Positions 1 to 8,149 of a DNA stretch of 37,915 bases are shown here, piece by piece. The notes beneath the pieces were generated by a model. That model was not told where the DNA came from. It saw only the letters and a program-made list of their open reading frames with translations, and did not search any database. This DNA is from Candidatus Melainabacteria bacterium (GTDB taxonomy: Bacteria > Cyanobacteriota > Vampirovibrionia > Obscuribacterales > Obscuribacteraceae), in the NCBI GenBank assembly GCA_012965515.1, contig DTSE01000063.1, positions 1 to 37,915 of the forward strand, read 5' to 3'. The translations under genes and the position numbers were made by a program. The number at the start of each line of letters is the position of its first letter. Position 1 is the first letter of the stretch.

Positions 1-743
1 CTTTCCCTAAGCGCTTGCTCGGTAGTAGCGGCGCAGTGAGTGTGAAGACCGAAGGAAATTTCGATCTCTTTTGAATCACCGCCTGCTGCCGAATATGCTT
101 CGCGATAATTTTTTGTTGTCTCGGCAAGCTCTTCCAGTTTATCGGTTGTGGCATAGGGAATCATCATCATTGGCAGCTTTTGCGCCCCGACAAACGGTGC
201 GACTTCATTGCGCAGAACTGCAATGTGTATGCGAGGTTGTTTTTGAACTGGCACCACATTCAGTTGCACATCATGGCAGTTATAAAACTGACCGGAGTGG
301 GAGAATTTCTCACCCGTCCAGGCTTTCTGCAGGATTGTCAAACTCTCGTCAAAGCGCTCACGCTTACCTTGTGGGTCGAGGTTGAACCCTGCAAATTCAT
401 GCGCTAGATACCCTGATCCGACTCCTAGTTCGAGCCTACCATTCGACAAGATGTCCACCATCGCGAGATCTTCTGCGACGCGCAGCGGATTATCGAACGG
501 TAAAACAACAACAGCGCATCCAAGCTTTATGCGCTTAGTGCGTTGTGCGGCAGCAGCCATCCAAATTGCCGGGCGCGGAATTGCACCATATTCGTGGAAG
601 TGATGTTCCGCAATCCAGAAAGAATCAAAACCAAGAGACTCTGCCGCTTCCACCTGCTCAAGCAACTCTTCATAGAATGTGCCGACGTCGCGTTTCAGCT
701 CTTTTGGATAATGATCGACAACCGAAAAAATACCGAACTTCAA
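1..743 (-). CDS. LLM-class flavin-dependent oxidoreductase (C-terminus cut by window edge)
   Basis: I translated this frame by hand: it is open from a TTG at 743 to the window edge (247 complete codons), with an in-frame TGA four codons upstream, so TTG is the only plausible start; a GAG lies about 9 nt upstream. The N-terminus reads LKFGIFSVVDHYP, followed by FDSFWIAEHHFHEYG (the bacterial-luciferase-like WxAEHH signature), then RIKLGCAVVVLPFDNPLRVAEDLAMVD and LELGVGSGY. These are the conserved F420/FMN-binding TIM-barrel strands of the luciferase-like monooxygenase family. The family uses reduced FMN or F420 to oxidise small organic substrates; the substrate here cannot be told. The C-terminal part is missing only because the window ends. 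It is transcribed away from the next gene cluster. Confidence 0.93.
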   Translation of the reverse strand, partial: MKFGIFSVVDHYPKELKRDVGTFYEELLEQVEAAESLGFDSFWIAEHHFHEYGAIPRPAIWMAAAAQRTKRIKLGCAVVVLPFDNPLRVAEDLAMVDILSNGRLELGVGSGYLAHEFAGFNLDPQGKRERFDESLTILQKAWTGEKFSHSGQFYNCHDVQLNVVPVQKQPRIHIAVLRNEVAPFVGAQKLPMMMIPYATTDKLEELAETTKNYREAYSAAGGDSKEIEISFGLHTHCAATTEQALRE

Positions 744-790
744 AGTAGTATCTCAGTGGTTTTGGGGACCTTTGATAATACAGCAAAAGC

Positions 791-822
791 GAAGGGGCGA
801 CTGCTGTTGGCACCGCCCCTTC
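791..822 (-). terminator. Candidate terminator hairpin
   Basis: GAAGGGGCG (791-799) pairs perfectly with CGCCCCTTC (814-822) around a 14-nt loop. On the minus strand the stem is followed by GCTTTTGCTG, a modest U tract. It lies about 270 nt past the stop of the minus-strand gene ending at 1094, so it would end a long trailer or insulate the LLM gene. Function is inferred from structure only. Confidence 0.4.
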
Positions 823-862
823 TTTCCCTTGAAAAATTTTGTCGAAGCCAAAAAGCGCTTGA

Positions 863-886
863 GTTTCGGATCGTTAAATCCGAAAC
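863..886 (-). terminator. Candidate terminator hairpin
   Basis: GTTTCGGAT (863-871) pairs perfectly with ATCCGAAAC (878-886) with a 6-nt loop. On the minus strand a CTTTTTGG run follows about 10 nt later. It is nearer to the 1094 stop than the 791-822 hairpin and may work in tandem with it. Confidence 0.4.
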
Positions 887-1093
887 CCCAGCTTCCCCTT
901 CACACATTCTCGAACGCGTTGTCTCTTGCGTTCTGTACTCATAATAGGAACCACTTGTTGCAGTTTTATTGCAGCCAAGCAGTTGAGTTAAAGTGATTTA
1001 CTCGGTTTTCAAGAAGCGTGGAGGTGCCACCGGTACAATGATTCCGGTCGTCGTATGAACCCAGATTGCTTTACATTTTGAGAAGTCGACGGA

Positions 1094-1900
1094 CTAATAG
1101 GTCATATCAATTTTGATCTTGGTGCCGACTGCCGGACAAGCAAATTCTTCCCACGCGGAGCCGCCACGTTTGAATAATTCCCAGAAGCGCCTTTCGTGAC
1201 CGGAGCTGCCGGGGGCGAAGGCCAAGTCGCCTTCCATTACATTGAAGCTGCCAGCCGCAACGGTTGCGGCACGGATTACCGCGCCGATTGTAATTTTGAT
1301 ACGCTGCCCGTCCTTCAACTCAGCCAGGACTGGGTGCCCTTCTCGGAAGGTTGTCTTCATGTTGCCGAATGAATCTTTGTAGCCGATCACTTCTTTTGGC
1401 TCTTCCGGTATGACCTTTAGTGGATCCAATTTGTGGACTAGAAAGGAGAAATCGGATTTGACAGCTTGCGCGATGATGCGCGGGAAAAAGTCCCGAGACC
1501 GAAACTGGCTGCCGAATTCCTCGGCGTCCGTGCTCCAGAGTTCCATGATTTCGTCACGAATAAATGACATTGAATAGCCACTATTGACGGCAATTACGTG
1601 CACGCCGTTTTTCAAGCTGGCGTACAACAAACCTTCGCCTTCGTTGTCCTGCCTCGCTTCTTTGACATCTTTACGCGGCGCGCAGTTGGCAAAAATTGTC
1701 AGGCTTTCCGGCTTCAACCCCGTGGTTGCGCAACTCAACTGACCAACTATGAAGCCTGTGCTGACTGTGTCGAACGAGTTCACCGCGGTCATGTGCAACG
1801 GTACATCCTCAGTCAGTTTGGCTTTGAAAGCCGAATACACTTCAGCCCAAGCCAGGTCGCCGGGCGCGTAATCACAGATGACGTGCAGATAGCTGGTCAT
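1094..1900 (-). CDS. SAM hydroxide adenosyltransferase-family protein (chlorinase/fluorinase fold)
   Basis: The 268-residue protein opens with MTSYLHVICDYAPGDLAWAE, matching the N-terminal strand and Asp-rich loop of the SAM hydroxide adenosyltransferase family (PF01887, formerly DUF62). It has an NSFDTVSTGFIVGQ stretch, an AVNSGYSMSFI stretch and a C-terminal beta domain with PGSSGHERRFWELFKRGG. Family members split S-adenosylmethionine to adenosine and methionine using an activated hydroxide; rare relatives use chloride or fluoride. I chose the ATG at 1900 because AAAGGA sits 4-5 nt upstream and the conserved domain starts at once. The frame stays open to 2053, but those extra residues look unrelated. 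The match is divergent, so the family is fairly likely and the exact reaction is not established. Divergently oriented to the CPBP gene at 2183. Confidence 0.72.
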   Translation of the reverse strand: MTSYLHVICDYAPGDLAWAEVYSAFKAKLTEDVPLHMTAVNSFDTVSTGFIVGQLSCATTGLKPESLTIFANCAPRKDVKEARQDNEGEGLLYASLKNGVHVIAVNSGYSMSFIRDEIMELWSTDAEEFGSQFRSRDFFPRIIAQAVKSDFSFLVHKLDPLKVIPEEPKEVIGYKDSFGNMKTTFREGHPVLAELKDGQRIKITIGAVIRAATVAAGSFNVMEGDLAFAPGSSGHERRFWELFKRGGSAWEEFACPAVGTKIKIDMTY

Positions 1901-2182
1901 AGATTCCTTTGCAATCCTCAGGTTTTTGAAACGCTGGTAAGTAGTGCGCGCGGACAATCTCCCGGGGCGCTCTAAGAGTATAGATGAAACTTCCCCAGTA
2001 ACGATATAAGCCTTTCGGTTCTCAAGAAGCCCCACCAGTGACGTTCTCGCCAATTCGCTACGCGCCGGTCAGCAAAGCCTTCTAATTGTTATTATGTGTT
2101 TCTTCCGGCGCCTTTCTTGAGGCTTCGGATGAAAACGAGTCGGCAATTGAACGACCTTCAACCCTCTTAGCAGGAAAACAGC

Positions 2183-3094
2183 TTGCGAAAAATATTGAAT
2201 GCAATCTGGTCATTTCCGCTTACGCGTCTTTTCACCTTCCTGGTGATTCTCTTTCTGGTAATCATACTCAGCGAGCCTTTTGTCATATCGGTTATCGGCA
2301 AAATGGGCATTTCGGCTGCGCTCGCGGTTTTCTTGTGGACTGAAGTATGGCACCTGTTGGTTAGTTTTGGATTGTTGGCGTTTTTTATCAAGAAAGTCGA
2401 GCGCGCAAACCTTGTCGACTTTGGCATCAGCTCGAAGAACTTTGCGCTGGAACTCTCAATAGGCGCATTATGCGGAACGCTGCTTGTTGTAGGCGTCGTC
2501 GCCGTTATGTATGCGTTGGGTATTTACAAACCTATATCGCATTCGAGTGGTTCTGATCTTTTGATTGCTGCGGCAATGCTCTTTTTTGCCGCTGCAACGG
2601 AAGAGCTGATTTTCCGTTCTTACGCTCTCACAATTCTTGAGAAGCATTGGGGAACCATCGCCGCTGTTATCGTTTCGTCGGCAGCATTCGGATTCGCGCA
2701 CATGCTCAACGATGTTGGTGGCTCACCGGTGCAAAACAAAGTTCTGTTCTGCACGTTTCTCTCACTGGAAGCCGGACTTTCATTAGCAGCCTGCTACGTC
2801 TTCACTCGCCGCGTCTGGATGCCCATCGGCGCGCACTGGATGTGGAATTTTTTCGAAGGCCCGGTTTTCGGCACCCACGTCTCCGGCGCCGATTTCGGGC
2901 AAAGCTACATGTCTGCGACTCTTGAAGGACCACTGCTTCTCACCGGAGGCAAGTTTGGGCCCGAAGGTAGCGTTATTTGCGTCTTGCTAGGCACCGTCGG
3001 CGGTGTCGCATTGCTTTATCTGGCCGGGAAGCGAAACAATCTCATTTCGTATAAGGCAGCACAAAGTCGGGTTCGCCAAAAAGGAAACGCATGA
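2183..3094 (+). CDS. CPBP family intramembrane metalloprotease
   Basis: A 303-residue polytopic membrane protein with about seven to eight hydrophobic segments. It has the three CPBP/Abi (CAAX-protease) motifs: E140-E141-x3-R145 (ATEELIFRS), F-x3-H173 (FGFAHM) and H218-x3-N222 (GAHWMWNFF). In this family the glutamates and histidines form the active site of a membrane-embedded protease, typically acting on prenylated proteins or peptide substrates; no substrate can be assigned here. The start is a TTG at 2183 with AGGA 8-9 nt upstream. Its stop overlaps the next gene by four bases (ATGA), so the two are almost surely co-translated. A second CPBP gene lies at 29479. Confidence 0.92.
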   Translation: MRKILNAIWSFPLTRLFTFLVILFLVIILSEPFVISVIGKMGISAALAVFLWTEVWHLLVSFGLLAFFIKKVERANLVDFGISSKNFALELSIGALCGTLLVVGVVAVMYALGIYKPISHSSGSDLLIAAAMLFFAAATEELIFRSYALTILEKHWGTIAAVIVSSAAFGFAHMLNDVGGSPVQNKVLFCTFLSLEAGLSLAACYVFTRRVWMPIGAHWMWNFFEGPVFGTHVSGADFGQSYMSATLEGPLLLTGGKFGPEGSVICVLLGTVGGVALLYLAGKRNNLISYKAAQSRVRQKGNA

Positions 3095-3909
3095 CAGACG
3101 TATCTAGTGAATCGAAACAGTTGAGAATCGCGGATAGCAACGTTGAGTTGTACGGCATCTCTCTTAAGGTGCGCAAGTTAGAAACTGACTCGCCGCGGGC
3201 GACGATTGTTTTCCTCCACGATTCGCTCGGTTGCATTCCTGTGTGGCGCGACTTTCCTGAGCGTCTGTGCGGGCTGACCAGATGCAATGGCATTATCTAT
3301 GACCGGCAAGGTTACGGTGGCTCGGGACCATTTACGCGGGAGCGTGACCAGCGCTATTTGGAAAGAGAGGCTGATGCTCTAGCTGCCCTAATGAAGAAAC
3401 TCGGTCTTAGCAAGAGTATTCTCTTTGGTCATAGCGATGGCGGATCTATCGCTTTAGTTGCCGCAGCGAAAACTCCGGAGCTTATCTCTGGTGTCATTAC
3501 CGAAGGCGCGCATGTGTTTGTCGAAGAGATAACGCTGGAAGGCATAAGGCATGCGCAGAAACTGTTCAAAGAAACTGACCTGCGCCAGCGCATAACCAAG
3601 TACCATGGCGACAATACTGACGGCGTAATCAGTGCATGGATAGACACATGGCTGTCTCCGGAGTTTCGTGACTTCAATATGGAGCACCTTCTGCCGTCAA
3701 TCAAATGCCCTGTGCTCGTTTTGCAAGGCGAAGGCGACGAGTATGGTTCTGAAGCACAAGTGGATGCGATCGTGAATCAAGTTTCCGGCACATCGCTCAA
3801 AGACATGGTCAAGTTTGCGCGTCACACCCCGCACAAAGAGGCGCCGGAATACACGCTGCGTGTGACCGCCAATTTCGTCACGAGTTTGAACTCGATAGTT
3901 AATCCATAA
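3091..3909 (+). CDS. Alpha/beta hydrolase
   Basis: A 272-residue alpha/beta-hydrolase fold protein without signal peptide. The oxyanion-hole strand reads IVFLHDSLG, the nucleophile elbow is G113-H-S115-D-G-G, the acid is probably D216 (LQGEGDEYG) and the catalytic histidine is probably H247 in ARHTPHKE, the usual GHxPHxE position. YDRQGYGGSG after strand 4 is typical of esterases, epoxide-hydrolase-like and haloperoxidase-like members. The start ATG overlaps the CPBP stop by four bases, so the two form an operon; whether the hydrolase works on a product linked to the protease is unknown. The gene ends 18 nt before the convergent receiver gene. Confidence 0.93.
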   Translation: MTDVSSESKQLRIADSNVELYGISLKVRKLETDSPRATIVFLHDSLGCIPVWRDFPERLCGLTRCNGIIYDRQGYGGSGPFTRERDQRYLEREADALAALMKKLGLSKSILFGHSDGGSIALVAAAKTPELISGVITEGAHVFVEEITLEGIRHAQKLFKETDLRQRITKYHGDNTDGVISAWIDTWLSPEFRDFNMEHLLPSIKCPVLVLQGEGDEYGSEAQVDAIVNQVSGTSLKDMVKFARHTPHKEAPEYTLRVTANFVTSLNSIVNP

Positions 3910-3927
3910 ACAGCCCCGAGCACCGAT

Positions 3928-4293
3928 TTACGGCGTCTCTCCAATTAGTTTTTTCACGCGCGCCGACAGGTCTTTCAAATGAAATGGCTTGAGCAAGTAG
4001 TCGTTTGCTCCAGCCTCAAGACCGGCTTGCTTGTCTTTTGCCTGGTCGCGTCCTGAGAGCATCAAAACCGGTGTGGTGCCACCATCGGAGCGAAATTTCT
4101 TGCAGATGTCGATGCCGTCCATTCCCGGCAAATGCCCGTCGAGCACGACTAAGTCGTACGACTCAAACTGTAAATGCTCACAAGCCTCTGGTCCCGTATA
4201 AACAGCGTCGACGATGAATTTTTCAAATTCGAGCCACTGCCGAATTTGGTCGGACAAGAATTGATCGTCTTCTGCAATTAGAATTCTAGCCAT
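3928..4293 (-). CDS. Stand-alone response regulator receiver (CheY-like)
   Basis: A 121-residue single receiver domain: acidic pair D9-D10 (IAEDD), phosphoacceptor D52 (VVLDGHLPGMDG), conserved S80 (MLSG) and K102 (YLLKPF). There is no output domain, so it should work by protein-protein contact or phosphotransfer, as CheY or Spo0F do. A strong Shine-Dalgarno (GAGGAG, 7 nt before ATG) sets the start. It follows the multi-domain GGDEF protein by 20 nt on the same strand. An operon is likely, and the HPt domain of the upstream protein is an obvious phosphate donor or acceptor, which is an inference from context. Confidence 0.96.
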   Translation of the reverse strand: MARILIAEDDQFLSDQIRQWLEFEKFIVDAVYTGPEACEHLQFESYDLVVLDGHLPGMDGIDICKKFRSDGGTTPVLMLSGRDQAKDKQAGLEAGANDYLLKPFHLKDLSARVKKLIGETP

Positions 4294-4313
4294 ATTCGGC
4301 TCCTCTTAGATCG

Positions 4314-6335
4314 CTAACCTTCGCTGATGATTCGCCGTCTTCCTTGTTCTTTTGCCATATAGAGGCGTTCATCTGCTTTTTTGATCAACGCTTCAATCTG
4401 ATTTCCATCTTGTGGAAAACTCACTAAGCCAGCCGAGAAGCTGACAAAAAACTCTTCCTCGTGGTCGCCTTGAAATGGAATCGTCACCAATTCGTCCAGC
4501 ACGCGGTTGAGCGCGCCTTTCATAGTTTCTTTCCCCTCATGACGAAATGCCATTATGAATTCTTCGCCACCCCAGCGACCGCGCAAATCTTCCACGCGAA
4601 ACCGCCTCCTTAGCAGCTGCCCGAAGTGAGCAAGCACGCGGTCACCCGCCATATGCCCGTAGGTGTCGTTCACCTTTTTGAAATGGTCAACGTCCATCAG
4701 GCAGAGGCTGAACCCCAACTTGTGGCGTTCCGCTTCTGAGTGCAGGGCGGTTAGCGATTCGACGAATGCGCGGCGCAACAAAAGCCCGGTGAGTATGTCT
4801 CGGTCGGCACGCTCTTTCATGAGGCGCATGCGGTCAAGACGCACTCTAACACGAGCGAGCAACTCTACTGTCGCAACCGGCTTCGGAAGATAATCGTCAG
4901 CTCCGGCATCAAATGCAGCAAGCCGAGAATCAAGCCCAGACTGCGCTGTGAGAAAAACAATCGGCAAATCTTGCCAGCGTGCCATCGCACGAATTCTCCG
5001 GCAAACATCGTAACCGCTCGTATTGGGCATCATTACGTCAAGCAGCAACAAATCAGGAGAGAAGTCCTCCAAAATATTGAGCGCGTTGTCCGGCTCGTTG
5101 ACGGACTTGATGAGCATGCCCTCTCTGCTGAGAGCGGATTCAATGATCTTAGTGAAGTCTTCGTCGTCGTCGACAATCAATATTCGTGGTCTGCCGCGCA
5201 AGGCAATCAAATACTCGATCGCCTGCACCATATCTGGCTCCTTGACCGGTTTCTTCAAGTACAGTGACGCACCAGCATGCATACCTTCCGTGCGCCGGCC
5301 GACTATTTCCTCCGTATGAATGAACGCTAGCGGTAGCGTCTCCAGCCCCGAAATTCCCCGCAGTTTGATAGCCAGCTCGAAGGACTCATCAGAATGCATG
5401 TCCGACATGTCGATTATGGCTGCATCAAGTGTGGTGCCTTTGGCTTTCTCGATTGCATCTCTTAAGCCGTCCGAGAAAATCAGACGGACCTTCGCCTTCT
5501 GCGCAAACTTCCTCGTCTCTCCCTCGTTGTACTTACCGACGAGAAGGACATTCGCCATCGACGAATCTTCCGGCATTTGCCCGTCATCATTTCCAGCGGG
5601 TGGCGGCGGCAGCTCATCAGGAAAGTCCTGTTTGACGTTCTCATGCAAAACACCCACCAGGCGGCGGATTGTGTCCCATGTGTTTTTATCCAGCGATTTC
5701 TTCCCATCGATGACGTCATTCATCGTCTGCTCGATCTTGGCGGCTGTTTCTCCTAAATGGTGAAAGCCACAAGAACTCGCCGTTCCCTTCAAGTTGTGCG
5801 AAAGGCGCCGCACTTCCTTTATCTTCTCGTCGTCTTCCGGGTTTGCCATCGATTGCTCGACCACATCTTCCATGTTTTTCAGACGACCTGGTAATATCGA
5901 CGCAAAGCGCGTTTTCAACTGCATGAATGTCTCGGTGTCAGTAACCTCGTTGAGGTCGCTGGTAGTTTTCGCCTTCAGCTCGCCGTCAATCTGAGCGCCA
6001 AAGAGCAGTGGTTTCAGCGGGCGATGCACAACCAGTGACACGCCGAAATCCTTGGTCAATTGCTGATAAACATCAGTCTCTTTCCACTTGCTGGAGATGA
6101 AAACGACTTTGGTATCTCGGTTGATCTGCCGCAATTTGATAATCCAACCAACACCATCAATGTCGGAAAGCTGCTCGCTAACAACGATTAGGTCTGGTTT
6201 GTTTTTCGATAGAGAGTCAATCGCCTCTTTGCCCGACTCGAAGTGCGAAACTTCGTGCCCACGACCGGTGAGAAGTGATTTGACGAGCGCTGTTAGCTGC
6301 TGATCGTTGTCGACAAGGAGGATGGACGTTGCCAT
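4314..6335 (-). CDS. REC-HPt-REC-REC-GGDEF diguanylate cyclase
   Basis: A 673-residue soluble signalling protein. Domain order: degenerate receiver (1-120, phosphoacceptor position is S53), HPt (about 135-235, phospho-His H180 in RRLSHNLKGTA), a Pro/acidic linker, a second diverged receiver (262-375, D309, K362), a canonical receiver (383-500, D433 in LLLLDVMMP, K485 in LPKPV) and GGDEF (505-670). The active site is GGEEF (589-593), a catalytically competent form, and R580-x2-D583 is five residues upstream, the exact position of the product-inhibition I-site. It should make cyclic di-GMP in response to phosphorelay input, as PleD does, with feedback inhibition. ATG with GGAG 6 nt upstream. 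No kinase is adjacent; the hybrid kinase at 15611 is a possible but unproven partner. Confidence 0.95.
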   Translation of the reverse strand: MATSILLVDNDQQLTALVKSLLTGRGHEVSHFESGKEAIDSLSKNKPDLIVVSEQLSDIDGVGWIIKLRQINRDTKVVFISSKWKETDVYQQLTKDFGVSLVVHRPLKPLLFGAQIDGELKAKTTSDLNEVTDTETFMQLKTRFASILPGRLKNMEDVVEQSMANPEDDEKIKEVRRLSHNLKGTASSCGFHHLGETAAKIEQTMNDVIDGKKSLDKNTWDTIRRLVGVLHENVKQDFPDELPPPPAGNDDGQMPEDSSMANVLLVGKYNEGETRKFAQKAKVRLIFSDGLRDAIEKAKGTTLDAAIIDMSDMHSDESFELAIKLRGISGLETLPLAFIHTEEIVGRRTEGMHAGASLYLKKPVKEPDMVQAIEYLIALRGRPRILIVDDDEDFTKIIESALSREGMLIKSVNEPDNALNILEDFSPDLLLLDVMMPNTSGYDVCRRIRAMARWQDLPIVFLTAQSGLDSRLAAFDAGADDYLPKPVATVELLARVRVRLDRMRLMKERADRDILTGLLLRRAFVESLTALHSEAERHKLGFSLCLMDVDHFKKVNDTYGHMAGDRVLAHFGQLLRRRFRVEDLRGRWGGEEFIMAFRHEGKETMKGALNRVLDELVTIPFQGDHEEEFFVSFSAGLVSFPQDGNQIEALIKKADERLYMAKEQGRRRIISEG

Positions 6336-6390
6336 AGAGACTCCAATTGCTTAGGGTCTCTTATACCACTGTGGTGGGGGCGAAAAACTC

Positions 6391-6609
6391 TTATTTAGGG
6401 GTGTCGAAGAAAATGCTGGAATACGGCAGTGCGTCGAGCTGCGGCTGCGCGAACAGGATAAATCCCAGAGCTGTAGCAAGAATCACAATCGCCATGAATT
6501 GAACGCGAATAGTGACGGTGAGCGCCACAATCTCGTTCTTCTGGTGCATCCAGTCGGAATAGTCAACGTCTATCCGTTCTTCAAATGATTGATTAAAATT
6601 GTGCAGCAC
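6391..6609 (-). CDS. Small single-pass membrane protein, unknown function
   Basis: A 72-residue frame starting at GTG 6609: a charged N-terminal half (ERIDVDYSDWMHQKNE) then one hydrophobic segment of about 22 residues ending FILFAQ, and a short tail. It has no recognised domain. The ribosome site is weak, and an internal ATG at residue 21 is a possible start that keeps the membrane segment. It lies just upstream of the GGDEF gene on the same strand. Reality is moderately supported by the coherent one-pass topology; function unknown. Confidence 0.5.
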   Translation of the reverse strand: MLHNFNQSFEERIDVDYSDWMHQKNEIVALTVTIRVQFMAIVILATALGFILFAQPQLDALPYSSIFFDTPK

Positions 6610-6827
6610 AATAGGATACCGGGTAAGTTTGAACGCACGAAACAGCAGTTGGTAGGATGTTCAAAGAATAAGCCGATTTTGTGGCAAATGTGTGGAACAG
6701 CAAGACGCCGCCTCTGTCCTGAAACGTACAGGCACAGCCGGTTTTAGCAAGTGGTTTTTCCTGAACTTGAGTGCGCATACGCCGCCATGTATTGGAGCGG
6801 TATCCGGACTCTTTGCTCAGTCTCTGG

Positions 6828-7418
6828 CTATAGTGATTTGGTTGGAATTGTGATTCGTAGCAGTTGCGCGGAGAGTTCTTTTCTTCGTTTCCACAGATCG
6901 CAGACTGCAGGATTCATCACTAACGCAATTGAAAACGAAAAGCTCATGGTGAGCCAGAATACGGTTAGCGTCGCGAAGATGAGGGAAACCATCATCGTTA
7001 GTTGTTCGATAACATTGCCGGTGTAAGCCCAAGCCGCAAAAAGACTGAAGAAAACTGAGGCAAAAACTGATAGTTTCATCACTAATTCGGCGAAGTGGAA
7101 CATTTGGTCCCATTCTTCGGAGCGTTTCGCAAGCAATCTCAATTTCGTGTAGCCGCAAGTGATCAATGTCGGAATTGCAAAAAACCAATATCCGTTTTCC
7201 AGCATAAACGCGGCATAGCGCAGAATCACGGCGGCGTTCGTGAGCCCCTCACTTGGGTTTACGCCGGGATTGGTTGCTTTGTCAAAGAAGTGCGGAATCT
7301 TCCAGGCACTGAAACCGGCCCTTTCCAGAATCCAGGAATCCGGAAGCGCGGTAGCAACAAAAGAAAACAGCAGACCTATCGAGATGCCTAACGCGAAGGG
7401 AAGTACATATGGGCGCAT
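6828..7418 (-). CDS. Polytopic membrane protein, unknown function
   Basis: A 196-residue protein with about four hydrophobic segments: LPFALGISIGLLFSFVATAL, an ILRYAAFML/YWFFAIPTLITCG region, LSVFASVFFSLFAAWAY and a C-terminal pair around TLTVFWLTMSFSFSIALVMN. It ends in a basic cytoplasmic-looking tail. The ATG at 7418 is preferred because GGAGGG lies 5 nt upstream; the frame extends nine codons further to 7445 without a better site. No family recognised. It follows msrB by 74 nt on the same strand and may share its transcript. Confidence 0.78.
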   Translation of the reverse strand: MRPYVLPFALGISIGLLFSFVATALPDSWILERAGFSAWKIPHFFDKATNPGVNPSEGLTNAAVILRYAAFMLENGYWFFAIPTLITCGYTKLRLLAKRSEEWDQMFHFAELVMKLSVFASVFFSLFAAWAYTGNVIEQLTMMVSLIFATLTVFWLTMSFSFSIALVMNPAVCDLWKRRKELSAQLLRITIPTKSL

Positions 7419-7492
7419 GGTAACCCTCCAAAGTTCTACCAGCATACCGCCGGTGCCCTCAGGTGGGAAATGGCGTTTACCCTAAGGTGCGA

Positions 7493-8062
7493 TTACTTTT
7501 TCTCGTCCAGCTCGATTGATGCTGAGTTAATGCAATAGCGCTGACCTGTGGGCTTCGGACCATCTTCAAATACGTGTCCTAAGTGTGCGCCGCATTGGCT
7601 GCAGGTCACCTCGGTGCGTTGCATGCCGTAGCTTGTATCGCTATGCTCGGCGACGTTTTCTTTAGTGTGAGGCTGCCAAAAGCTCGGCCAACCGCTGCCG
7701 GAGTCATATTTTTCTTTGGAACTGAAGAGTTCTGCACCGCAGCATGCGCACTTATACACACCTTCCTTGTGGCAGTTGTAGTATTTGCCGGTGAACGCGC
7801 GTTCCGTGCCTTTCTGCCTGGTAATTTGAAACTGCTCCGGCGTGAGTTGAGCTTTCCACTCTTCTTCCGACTTCTGGACTTTGTGTGCCATAGCGCCTGT
7901 TTTCTCCTTATCGCTTTCGCTTTGCGCCGGTCCAATTCCGGGTGCGCAGGTCATACCCTTCTTGAGTTTTGGCGCCTGACCAGTTTCCGCCGGTACTGCA
8001 CTCGCGCATCCCGCAAACAAAAGCGTCAGACATGCCAAAAGAATGAGTCTTGTGGGTTTCAT
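7493..8062 (-). CDS. msrB: Peptide-methionine (R)-S-oxide reductase, lipoprotein form
   Basis: A 189-residue MsrB. Residues 1-19 are a lipoprotein signal peptide with lipobox LFAGC (lipidated C19), then a 40-residue linker, then the MsrB domain. This domain reduces methionine-R-sulfoxide in proteins. Visible residues: zinc ligands C105/C108 and C154/C157, the GWPSFW motif, [10 protein letters not shown] and the catalytic C177 in RYCINSASI. An extra cysteine (C97, YYNCHKEG) could act as the resolving Cys with thioredoxin. The lipobox puts it at the membrane outside the cytoplasm, where it would repair oxidised envelope proteins. Its neighbours, a zinc dehydrogenase and an HtrA protease on the same strand, fit an envelope or oxidative-stress setting. 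Confidence 0.97.
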   Translation of the reverse strand: MKPTRLILLACLTLLFAGCASAVPAETGQAPKLKKGMTCAPGIGPAQSESDKEKTGAMAHKVQKSEEEWKAQLTPEQFQITRQKGTERAFTGKYYNCHKEGVYKCACCGAELFSSKEKYDSGSGWPSFWQPHTKENVAEHSDTSYGMQRTEVTCSQCGAHLGHVFEDGPKPTGQRYCINSASIELDEKK

Positions 8063-8149
8063 AGATTATGAGCCTACTATTTTTGAATCACCCACCACCT
8101 TGATTGAAACCTAATTCTGTAAGAACTGCAAATTTGGTATGTAAAAACC

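Larger units (their letters stand above)
744..1093. other. Intergenic region with two hairpins
   Basis: No credible coding frame. The region lies between the TTG start of the LLM oxidoreductase and the stop of the SAM hydroxide adenosyltransferase-family gene, both on the minus strand. It holds two perfect stem-loops at 791-822 and 863-886 and must also carry the promoter of the oxidoreductase if that gene is not read through. Confidence 0.7.
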
